Source: Cymbomonas tetramitiformis (taxonomy: Eukaryota > Chlorophyta > Pyramimonadophyceae > Pyramimonadales > Pyramimonadaceae). From it: 32,728 bases of DNA. The first letter of the stretch is position 1. Every line of letters starts with the position of its first letter. The notes beneath the pieces are model-generated. The model saw nothing but the letters and a program-made list of their open reading frames with translations, had not been told where the DNA came from and searched no databases. The position numbers and the translations under genes are program-made. The stretch is taken from NCBI GenBank assembly GCA_001247695.2, contig LGRX02028845.1, forward strand, positions 1 to 32,728, given 5' to 3'. This document shows positions 19,616-27,671 of the stretch, one piece after another.

Positions 19616-20827
19616 ATGCATGAGCAGGAACGTGGACCTCCGCCTCGCAGAGACGCGTCCGAGCAGGAACGTGAACCTCCACTGCGGTCAGAGACCGATC
19701 CAGCGCGGTTGGAGCAGACACAGCTGAAGAAGCTGGAGGCAGAGGACAGACTCCTGAGTACCTTACGGAAGCTAAGGGAGCGCATCACTACGTACACGTG
19801 TCCTCTAGATCAGACAGCGGGAGAGAAGTCATCTGGTCATTTGCTGCAACCGTTAAAACTTCTGATGAGGGAGCTGCAAGATTACTTCAAGGAGCCGCAG
19901 GTGAAGAGAGCGCTGGCCACGAAGAAGATGAACGAGGACGCCGATGGAAGTGAAGCCACGGTCACCACCGTCTCTGAAGAATTGCGTCTGATCATCAGAG
20001 ATAGGGTGGAAGGATCAGTCCAGGGGTTGCTAAACCAGAAGGTTCTAACCAATCAGATGATTACGCTGGACGATCTGATCGGCACCCTCGCTCGATCTTG
20101 CATCAGCGACGCTCACCTTAGCATTCTACCCAGCATGTTGTCACGGTCTCGGCAGGCCTCGGGCAAGAACGCAGGAAGGAATGCGCGGACCTTCCACCAC
20201 GCTCTAATGGAAGCGTTTGAGCTGATGGAATCCCTGCATAAGCACGGAGTCACCGGTCCAGTCAGCAGAACCTCGTTACCCGGCATCTTCCTCAGTGGAC
20301 TGACACCAGAGTTGCACGCGAGGGTTCATAAGGAGCTGTTGGGCAAGGTGGACTTTCATCAGTCAACTGGACCAGCTGGGTGGGAGGCGGAACTACTGCG
20401 CAAATACGTGGAGCAGGCTACATTGGAGGAGCGACGGGATCCGGTGGGACTGAAGGCAGCCAGGGACCAGTCTCCCTTTCCAGTGGCTGCGCTGGTTGAG
20501 TGCCTCGATGAGCACGTGGAGCAGTGCTATGCGCTACCGACAGCGCCGGCAGAAGTGGAGGGCAGGCAGCTGCCTGGATCGTCTACGTACACTGGTTGCA
20601 GGAAATGCAAATCTAAGGAGCACTTGGCGAGGGACTGCCCGCAGCAGCACGACCAGCAGAAGAAAGCTGCATGGGTAAAGTGCATCTGGGATGAGGCGTT
20701 CGAGACCCTGGAGAACTCTGGCGCAAGCCCGGAACTTATGGAGGAGACGTTCGCAGTCATCGCGCAGGAGACACTACTAAGAATCGAACCCTTACTTTCG
20801 GTTACTGTCGCTTACTTTTGGTTATAG
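19616..20827 (+). CDS. Gag-like protein with CCHC zinc knuckle
   Basis: An open frame from ATG at 19616, about 403 codons. The N-terminal half is charged and helical (TQLKKLEAEDRLLSTLRKLR), followed by a capsid-like region with FHHALMEAFELMESLHK and PGIFLSGLTPELHARVHKEL. A canonical zinc knuckle CRKCKSKEHLARDC (Cx2Cx4Hx4C) lies at 20597-20638. This is typical of LTR or DIRS retrotransposon Gag, which packages element RNA. It abuts the DIRS-like element head to head, so it comes from another insertion or a rearrangement. Its last 16 or so codons, from 20780, run into a possible inverted-repeat element, so the natural C-terminus may be replaced. No protease or polymerase follows on this strand. 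Confidence 0.65.
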   Translation: MHEQERGPPPRRDASEQEREPPLRSETDPARLEQTQLKKLEAEDRLLSTLRKLRERITTYTCPLDQTAGEKSSGHLLQPLKLLMRELQDYFKEPQVKRALATKKMNEDADGSEATVTTVSEELRLIIRDRVEGSVQGLLNQKVLTNQMITLDDLIGTLARSCISDAHLSILPSMLSRSRQASGKNAGRNARTFHHALMEAFELMESLHKHGVTGPVSRTSLPGIFLSGLTPELHARVHKELLGKVDFHQSTGPAGWEAELLRKYVEQATLEERRDPVGLKAARDQSPFPVAALVECLDEHVEQCYALPTAPAEVEGRQLPGSSTYTGCRKCKSKEHLARDCPQQHDQQKKAAWVKCIWDEAFETLENSGASPELMEETFAVIAQETLLRIEPLLSVTVAYFWL

Positions 20828-21035
20828 ATGGTTATCGTTTGTTTACTTTTCGCTTATAAATGCCCACAGTGAATATATAAAAGATGGTAGTTGATTATTG
20901 GCCCGGAGAGTTATACGCCGGGTATAATTAAGGAAAAGTAACCAAACGGAGGTAGGAGGAAGCTTCCTACATGTTACGTGGGTAACATATGCCAGGGATG
21001 CGAACCTATAGAAACTAAGTAAAAGTAAGGATTCT
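20780..21035. mobile_element. Possible MITE-like inverted-repeat element
   Basis: The left end AGAATCGAACCCTTACTTT and the right end AAAAGTAAGGATTCT are imperfect inverted repeats with a 5-nt indel. A second inverted pair lies inside: CGTTTGTTTACTTTTC (20836-20851) with GAAAAGTAACCAAACGG (20933-20949). AT-rich, about 256 bp, no ORF, and a TATATAAAAG word at 20875. No clear target-site duplication could be fixed. Confidence 0.4.
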
Positions 21036-21159
21036 ATATGAACGGAGGCTTGTGATTGGCTCTAAAGGTAAGGATACGCACACGTGTAAGCAAGGAGCAC
21101 CAGGGGGCATTTATAATTAATACATGTGCTAGCGCGCGATTGGCTTGAAATTTGAGCAA

Positions 21160-21718
21160 ATGGGAGGCAATATGGGGGAGGAAGGAAGGAAGGGGAAAGG
21201 ATGGGGAGCTATGGGGGAGGCAATGGGGGGGAGGGGCAATGGGGGGGCAATGGGGGGCAATGGGGGAAGGCAATGGGGGGGAAAAGCAATGGGGGGAAAA
21301 GCAATGCAGGGAAGAGCAATGGGGTGGGAGGCAATGGGGGAAGTGGGGGGCGCAATGGGGGGGGGCAATGGAAAAAGCAATGCGGAGGCGATGAGGTGAG
21401 GCAATGGAAGTGGGGGGGGAGGGGAAGGCGTGGGGGAAAGGTAGGGGGGGCAATGGGGGAGGCGATGGGGGAAGGCAATGGGGGAAGGCTGAAGATGAGG
21501 CGGGGAGGCGATGGGGGGGAAGCGATGGGGGGGAGGCAATGGGGGGGAGCTAATGGGGGGGAGGCAATGGGGGGGGGGAGGCAATGGGTGGAAGCTGATG
21601 GGGGAGGCAAGGAGGGGAGGTGGGGGTGGAGGAGGCGGTAGGGGAGGTGGAGGGGGAGGCAATGTCACTTCCGCGACCGGCGATGGGGGGGGGAAGGCAT
21701 GAGGGAAGGGGGAAGGAA
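21160..21718 (+). repeat. G-rich low-complexity tract with GGCAATGGGGG words
   Basis: Over 550 bp made almost only of G, A and some T on the plus strand, with dozens of runs of four or more G separated by GCAAT or AAG words. The complementary strand is pyrimidine. Open frames here on both strands (Gly/Trp-rich or Pro-rich) are artefacts of composition. G-quadruplex formation is expected. Confidence 0.9.
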
Positions 21719-22249
21719 ACTACATATGTATGCATACATATTTAAACTAGCTAATGTGGATGCTATACTACTACGATTGCCTATGAAACACGCGATAATG
21801 AGAAATGAGCTAGTATTTCATGCATTGTTCTTCTTGCCAAGCAGCCGCGCCGACTTAATGAAGAGGTCCTGAAAACAAAGCGAAAAAGTTAGGCTGCCCA
21901 CGCTTGGATCATTGGGGGGCATCGGGCCCCTACATGCGCCGCGGGGGCAAACACGCGCGATGGGTCCCGACACAGCGGGGGGGAGCACAACGAAGGGGAG
22001 CACATCACATCGGAGGGGAACACTGCACAACGAAGTGGAGCACAACAAAGGGGAGCACACCACAACAGAGGGCGGCACAACGGATCCGTTGTTAACATCG
22101 ATCCATTGTTGATCAACGGATCGATCAAAGACGAATCCGTATCGTTCAGCACCTGAAAACAAAGCAAATAATTAGTGAATTCATAACAAACATCGAATAG
22201 GAATCCATGATCATCAAAAGCGTGAAACCAAATATTGTCACTAGCGATG
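21719..22249 (-). other. Possible minus-strand exons and intron acceptors; decayed GCACAACGAAGGGGAGCACA repeats
   Basis: Two minus-strand TTTGCTTTGTTTTCAG-type acceptors occur here (see the repeat entry). After the one at 21868 a frame reads DLFIKSARLLGKKNNA to a stop at 21818. After the one at 22152 a frame reads VLNDTDSSLIDPLINNGSM. Positions 21988-22080 carry imperfect repeats of GCACAACGAAGGGGAGCACA type, followed by nested palindromes around 22082-22126. It might be the end of an unrecognised gene. Confidence 0.3.
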
Positions 22250-23150
22250 GAAGACCCGCGCGCGGAGCAAGGCAGCGAGGGCAGCGCCGCACGCAGGGTT
22301 GATGACCCGCGCGCGGAGCAAGGCAGCGAGGGCCGCGCCGCACGCAGGGTTAATGACCCGCGCGCGGAGCAAGGCAGCGAGGGCAACGCCGCACGCAGGG
22401 TTGATGACCCGCGCGCGGAGCATGGCAGCGAGGGCAGCGCCGCACGCTGGGCTGATGACCCGCGCGCGGAGCAAGGCAGCGAGGGCAGCGCCGCACGCAG
22501 GGTTGATAACCCGCGCGCGGAGCAAGGCAGCGAGGGCAGCGCCGCACGCAGGGCTGATGACCCGCGCGCGGAGCAAGGCAGCGAGGGCAGCGCCGCACGC
22601 AGGGCATGATGACCCGCGCGCGGAGCAAGGCAGCGAGGGCAGCGCCGCACGCAGGGTTGATAACCCGCGCGCGGAGCATGGCAGCGAGGGCAGCGCCGCA
22701 CGCAGGGCTGATGACCCGCGCGCGGAGCAAGGTAGCGAGGGCAGCGCCGCACGCAGGCTTCATGACCCGCGCGCGGAGCAAGCCAGCGAGGGCAGCGCCA
22801 CACGCAGGCTTCATGACCCGCGCGCGGAGCAAGGCAGCGAGGGCAGCGCCGCACGCAGGGCTGATGACCCGCGCGCGGAGCAAGGCAGCGAGCGCAACGC
22901 CGCACGCAGGGTTGATGACCCGCGCGCGGAGCAAGGCAGCGAGAGTAGCGCCACACGCAGGGCTGATGACCCGCGCGCGGAGCGAGGCGGCGAGGGCAAG
23001 GAGGGCGGGTTCTACCGCTCCGAGGGCCGAGCAAGGTTGGTCATCGTCACATACGAGATCATTGAACAATATAGCTCGCTACATTATTATTCACACATAC
23101 AATCTTCTTGTCATGTCGATGGTAATGAAGAGCACCTGAAAACAAAGCGA
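21868..23150 (-). repeat. Three copies of an intron-acceptor-like motif
   Basis: CCTGAAAACAAAGCGA occurs at 21868-21883, at 22152-22167 (one change) and at 23135-23150. On the minus strand this reads TCGCTTTGTTTTCAGG, an ideal polypyrimidine tract plus AG acceptor. Flanking similarity (minus strand CTCTTCATTA after copies 1 and 3; GGAT(A)TTC and GATGTT words before copies 2 and 3) shows the copies are related duplicates. Confidence 0.6.
22250..23000 (+). repeat. Minisatellite, 51-bp unit, about 15 copies
   Basis: The unit starts GATGACCCGCGCGCGGAGCA and continues AGGCAGCGAGGGCAGCGCC and GCACGCAGGGTT. It is 51 bp, so each frame repeats a 17-residue peptide: plus strand DPRAEQGSEGSAARRVD, minus strand RARVINPACGAALAAL. 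A single-base insertion near 22604 shifts the plus-strand frame. Between 15 near-identical units there are only scattered substitutions. Open frames on both strands follow from the unit length and are not evidence of coding. Confidence 0.95.
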
Positions 23151-23553
23151 AACGTTCGCGCATTTAACTTCAACATCCAATGAATATCCTTGCCAACGGA
23201 AAGCATGCTATTCAACATTATCACAAGCAAGGCATGGGGCTCAGTTGTGCTGAGCAGGGCTATTGCGCGTGGCTAAGGAGGTGTCCTCCCAACTCACTAG
23301 GGTAACAAGGACATGTCGACTAACCAAAAACTTACATTTACGTGTAACGGGACGGAACAGGGAAGAAAGCCTAATCCTAAGTGTAAAAGAATTTGTGTCT
23401 TAGGAATTGTCCCCACATCGCGTAAAAAAATGCATCTGGGAAGGGAAAATAGAGAACCCCTTAACATGCTGCTCCCGCGATCCTCAAGGCAGCCACAACA
23501 AAACTTAAAAGGAAAAATCACCACGAACTTGTGAGAGGAATTCACAACCAAGA
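23001..23553. other. Spacer between the 51-bp minisatellite and the 0.6-kb satellite
   Basis: It contains acceptor-like motif copy 3. From about 23220 it has a decayed relative of the downstream satellite (GCGCGTGGCTAAGGAGGTGT then CCTCCCAACTCAC, compare GCGCGTGGTTGAGGAGCTGT then CCTCCCAACGCAC). No gene recognised. Confidence 0.4.
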
Positions 23554-25593
23554 GCCCACCGTGCAAAGGGCGTTTGGCGGAGGAGATGTCCTCCCGACGC
23601 GCACCAAAGCAGTGACCGGCTGACCGCCCACCACCAAAAACATACACGCCAAACCAAGATACGCACGTGGCACAACAGGAATCCTTCTCCGCAAACCCAG
23701 GTGTGTTTGCACTAAACGACTCAAACAAATACGGAGCCCGACAACATGCGAACGGCGCGTGGTTGAGGAGCTGTCCTCCCAACGCACCGTTCATGGGCAA
23801 GGGCACACACATGACAGTATTCAAGAGTCCCTTCCACGGCTCTGGGGGCGCGTCAAGAAACAAGGTCTCAACACGCGTTCCCGAGCCACTGGCTGATGGG
23901 TTCTCTCTTAATAAAGGTTTCGCCGCGGCTCTGGGGGCGCGTCGAGAACAAGTCTCAACACGCCGCTCCCGATCCACCGGCCTGAGAAACCCTTATCACA
24001 TCACTAAAACTTAAAACCTCATGCTCTCACAAACTTAAACCCAGGTGTGTTTGCACCAAACGCCTTAAACAAATACGGAGCCCAACAACATGCGAACGGC
24101 GCGTGGTTGAGGAGCTGTCCTCCCAACGCACCGTTCACGGGTAAGGGCACACACATGACAGTAACCAAGCGCCCACCGTGCAAAGGGCGCGTGGCGGAGG
24201 AGCTGTCCTCCCGACGCGCACCTAAGCGATGGCCGCCCACCACCAAAATATATACACGCCGAACGAAGATACGCACGTGGCACAGCAGGAATCCTTCTCC
24301 ACAAACCCAGGTGTGTTCGCACCAAACGACTCAAACAAATACGGAGCCCGACAACATGCGAACGGCGCGTGGTTGAGGAGCTGTCCTCCCAACGTTCATG
24401 GGCAAGGGCACACACATGACAGTATTCAAGAGTCCCTTCCACGGCTCTGGGGGCGCGTCAAGAAACAAGGTCTCAACACGCGTTCCCGAGCCACTGGCCG
24501 ATGGGTTCTCTCTTAATAAAGGTTTCGCCGCGGCTCTGGGGGCGCGTCGAGAACAAGTCTCGACACGCAACTCCCGATCCACAGGCCAGAGAAACCCTTA
24601 TCACATCACTAAAACTTAAAACCTCATGCTCTCACAAACTTAAACCTAGGTGTGTTTGCACCAAACGCCTTCAACAAATACGGAGCCCAACAACATGCGA
24701 ACGGCGCGTGGTTGAGGAGCTGTCCTCCCAACGCACCGTTCACGGGTAAGGGCACACACATGACAGTGACCAAGAGCCCACCGTGCAAAGGGCGCGTGGC
24801 GGAGGAGCTGTCCTCCCGACGCGCACCTAAGCGATGGCCGCCCACCACCAAAATATATACACGCCGAACGAAGATACGCACGTGGCACAACAGGAATCCT
24901 TCTCCGCAAACCCAGGTGTGTTTGCACCAAACGACTCAAACAAATACGGAGCCCGACAACATGCGAACGGCGCGTGGTTGAGGAGCTGTCCTCCCAACGC
25001 ACCGTTCATGGGCAAGGGCACACACATGACAGTATTCAAGAGTCCCTTCCACGGCTCTGGGGGCGCGTCAAGAAACAAGGTCTCAACACGCGTTCCCGAG
25101 CCACTGGCCGATGGGTTCTCTCTTAATAAAGGTTTCGCCGCGGCTCTGGGGGCGCGTCGAGAACAAGTATCAACACGCAGCTCCCGATCCACCGGCCTGA
25201 GAAACCCTTATCACATCACTAAAACTTAAAACCTCATGCTCTCACAAACCTAAACCCAGGTGTGTTTGCACCAAACGCCTTAAACAAATACACAACCTAA
25301 CAACATGCGAACGGCGCGTGGTTGAGGAGCTGTCCTCCCAACGCACCGTTCATGGGCAAGGGCACACACATGACAGTATTCAAGAGTCCCTTCCACGGCT
25401 CTGGGGGCGCGTCAAGAAACAAGGTCTCAACACGCGTTCCCGAGCCACTGGCTGATGGGTTCTCTCTTAATAAAGGTTTCGCCGCGGCTCTGGGGGCGCG
25501 TCGAGAACAAGTCTCAACACGCAGCTCCCGATCCACCGGCCTGAGAAACCCTTATCACATCACTAAAACTTAAAACCTCATGCTCTCACAAAC
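23554..25593 (+). repeat. Higher-order satellite, about 0.61-kb compound unit, 3 copies plus partial
   Basis: GCCCACCGTGCAAAGGGCG starts at 23554, 24171 and 24776 (617 and 605 bp apart). GGTGTGTTTGCAC-type words occur at about 23700, 24043, 24310, 24650, 24915 and 25259, alternating 343 and 267 bp. Each compound unit therefore has two related submodules that share GAACGGCGCGTGGTTGAGGA. The longer one carries an inner duplication of GGCTCTGGGGGCGCGTC. A last partial unit ends near 25593. Minus-strand frames such as GALGGQLLNHAPFACC repeat with it but look non-genic. Confidence 0.9.
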
Positions 25594-26231
25594 GAAATGG
25601 GAACCCACCAACATTCCGAATAGAGGCCTAAAAGTATTTCTCACCTCAAAGGGACTTACTATGGAGCCACCCTCCCACCAATTTCTCCGTTGAAGGTCCG
25701 CATCCTTCAAGCAAGTTATCCACCCGTCCGATCCCAACAAGGCTAGCTGAGGCGTGGAGATCTTCTGGTCTGTCAGCGCCGAAAGTGAACGGCATAAACA
25801 GGAGCCCAACGGAAACAATAGGACGCGGCGGTGCCTCTGAAGTGCTTATGACGCAGCATTAAAACAAGGCCTCAGCATGGCACATCAGGGTAGGCGTTCG
25901 CAAAGAGGGCGACTTGTTCTTGCGTGGGTAGCTGAAGAGTCATCGAGCTTTTGGCGTTTGCGTCCAGAGACTGTCGTAGAAAACGCTGCCCCCGATAGCT
26001 CGGTGGGACGAGCCTCCGTTGGGCAGGAGATGGATTCGATCCGTTGCAGTGCCCACTGCAGTTGCGCGGCGGGCTGCTGGGTCTCGAGGTGACGCGGAAG
26101 GACCAGGATCCAGCCGCTCATGCGTTTGGTAGGCAGCAGTCTCTCCCATCGCTTCACCAGATGTGTTGAGGAGAGGAGAACGTCGCACTCGTAAACTAGA
26201 GGGTGGCATCGTATTCCCCGGGCAAACATAC
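25594..26231. other. Unassigned stretch left of the gypsy element
   Basis: Minus-strand 25885-26229 is open (MSGWILVLPRHLETQQPAAQ) and could belong with the exon at 26232-26334, but no phase-compatible acceptor was found. A 3' LTR of the gypsy element would be expected in this area; none can be shown because its partner lies outside the window. Confidence 0.3.
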
Positions 26232-26334
26232 CTTGAGAACCTCAGCCCGAGTGATCAACGGGTTGAACTCGATTCCAGCAGCACTCAACACCTGTCGCGC
26301 CCATTTCCCGAGGCTCGATAAGTCAAGGTAGAAG
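26232..26334 (-). CDS. Candidate exon of unknown gene
   Basis: On the minus strand a pyrimidine tract with acceptor (TTCCCTCCTGCTTTGATCAG) precedes 103 nt, followed by AAG/GTATGT. The frame reads FYLDLSSLGKWARQVLSAAG then IEFNPLITRAEVLK, plausible helical protein. Phase is 2 in, 0 out. The partner exons were not found. It may be an exon of a host gene disrupted by the gypsy insertion. Confidence 0.35.
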
Positions 26335-26453
26335 CTGATCAAAGCAGGAGGGAAGCAACATTAGTGCGCTGCCAAAGCAACTTCCAATAATATACTCTCA
26401 TCTCCACAAACCGCGCCTCCGCACGTGTGCAAGCGACATGGTTGCTGCGCCAA

Positions 26454-27671
26454 CTACACATTATTAGGGGATCCGGAACAACAAAGCAGCCTGAACAATG
26501 ACTGCTTTTGTTCACGCCTCGAGTAGCGCCCGTGTCTCTTGGCCACGTCTCCGACGCGGCCACAACCGCAAGCACGGCTCCGACGCGGCCACAACCGCAA
26601 GCAATCACTGAAGAAGCGTTCGGTCACAGGGACTGGTCCATGCCAGCGCTTGGTCAACTTCCTGCAGATGGAGCGATCCATCACCTTCTCTGTAAGGTGT
26701 TTCGCTTCTATCCAGACCAGATCTCCAACAGCATACTCCCGCTGTCCGTGCCTACGATCAAACTGCTCGCGCTGTCGCTGTTGAGCCAGCTCCAACCGCT
26801 GCCTGGCGTCCCGCAGTTGCGACGAAAATTTCGCGGCCACTTCGTGTGCGGTACCTACTCCCCCTGTTCGTCGTCCAGCGGTGGACTGCGCGGCCTCCAG
26901 GAAAAGGTCCAACTGCGACAGCGGCGAGAACCCGAACACCAGCTCAAATGGCGTGAAGCCAGTAGATTCACTCCTGGAGTCATTGATCGCGAACTCCACG
27001 TTAGTGGTGAACAGGTCCCAGTCCTCCACATTGGCGTCTACGAAGGACCTGAGCATGTCCTCAATAACTCTGTTGCTGTGTTCCGCCTGGCCGTCAGACC
27101 GAGGGTTGTATGGCGTGGTACGAGCCACCTTCACACCCATCAGTCTCATGAGCTCTTGCCAGAAGCCATCTTGAAACCGCGGGTCACGGTCAGAGACAAT
27201 CTTCATAGGTGTGCCATGCAAGCGCCACACCGAGTCAAAGTAGATTCTGGCCACCACAGTTGCAGAGCTGTCGCCGAAGTTCATCGGTATAACGTGGACC
27301 ATCTTCGTCAGCTTGCACGTGAAAGCCACGAAAGCGTCATTACCTCTCTCTGATACTGGCAGGCCGGTGACGAAGTCCACCGCGACATCTTGCCATGGCC
27401 TGTTCGGGATGCTGTGAGGGTTTAGCAACCCATCCGGGTAAGTTCCCCGCGGCCTCACTGATTGATTTGACACACCGCGCAGGATGCAACCCAGGTGCCC
27501 ACATCCTCTGCAGCACCACGCCAATAAAAGCGTCGCAGCACTCTTTCCAGAGTCTTGTCTCGCCCAGTGTGACCTGAGGACAATGACTCGTGAGCATGAC
27601 GAATCACTACCTCCCGAAGTGGAGAATCCTCCCCCAGCACCAACTGATATCTCCCTGCTGCGGTTCTCCAA
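26454..27671 (-). pseudogene. Ty3/gypsy integrase core, 3' end eroded
   Basis: Homology begins at about residue 70 (RPRGTYPDGLLNPHSIPNRP) and covers the DDE core: D99 in VAVDFVTGLP, D161 in SDRDPRF, E197 in DGQAEHSNR, with 35 residues between the last two (DD35E). VGDLVWIEAKHLTEK and LTKRWHGPVPVTERFF follow. At about 26612 the homology stops and the frame reads an Arg/Gly-rich artefact that includes a 26-bp duplication (26549-26574 and 26578-26603). The frame upstream of residue 70 is the out-of-frame zinc-finger region. This enzyme would insert the element cDNA; as it stands it lacks a normal C-terminus. Confidence 0.8.

Noticed and set aside
19613..19797. Extension of the minus-strand reverse transcriptase frame above 19612
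   Set aside because: Ser/Arg-rich and antisense to the Gag-like ORF; not homologous to reverse transcriptase.
20779..20795. Minus-strand GGGTTCGATTCT resembling a tRNA T-loop or Pol III B box
   Set aside because: The flanking bases do not form a T stem, and no A box or cloverleaf arms are found nearby.
21034..21735. Gly/Trp-rich plus-strand and Pro/His-rich minus-strand open frames
   Set aside because: They are translations of the simple G-rich tract with no other coding evidence.
22235..23183. Repeat-protein genes on either strand of the 51-bp minisatellite
   Set aside because: The unit length of 51 keeps frames open on both strands, so openness is not evidence; no start, splice or conserved flank favours either.
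23297..25573. Recurrent minus-strand frames (GALGGQLLNHAPFACC) in the 0.6-kb satellite
   Set aside because: They repeat with the satellite, are open in several frames, and no protein family is recognised.
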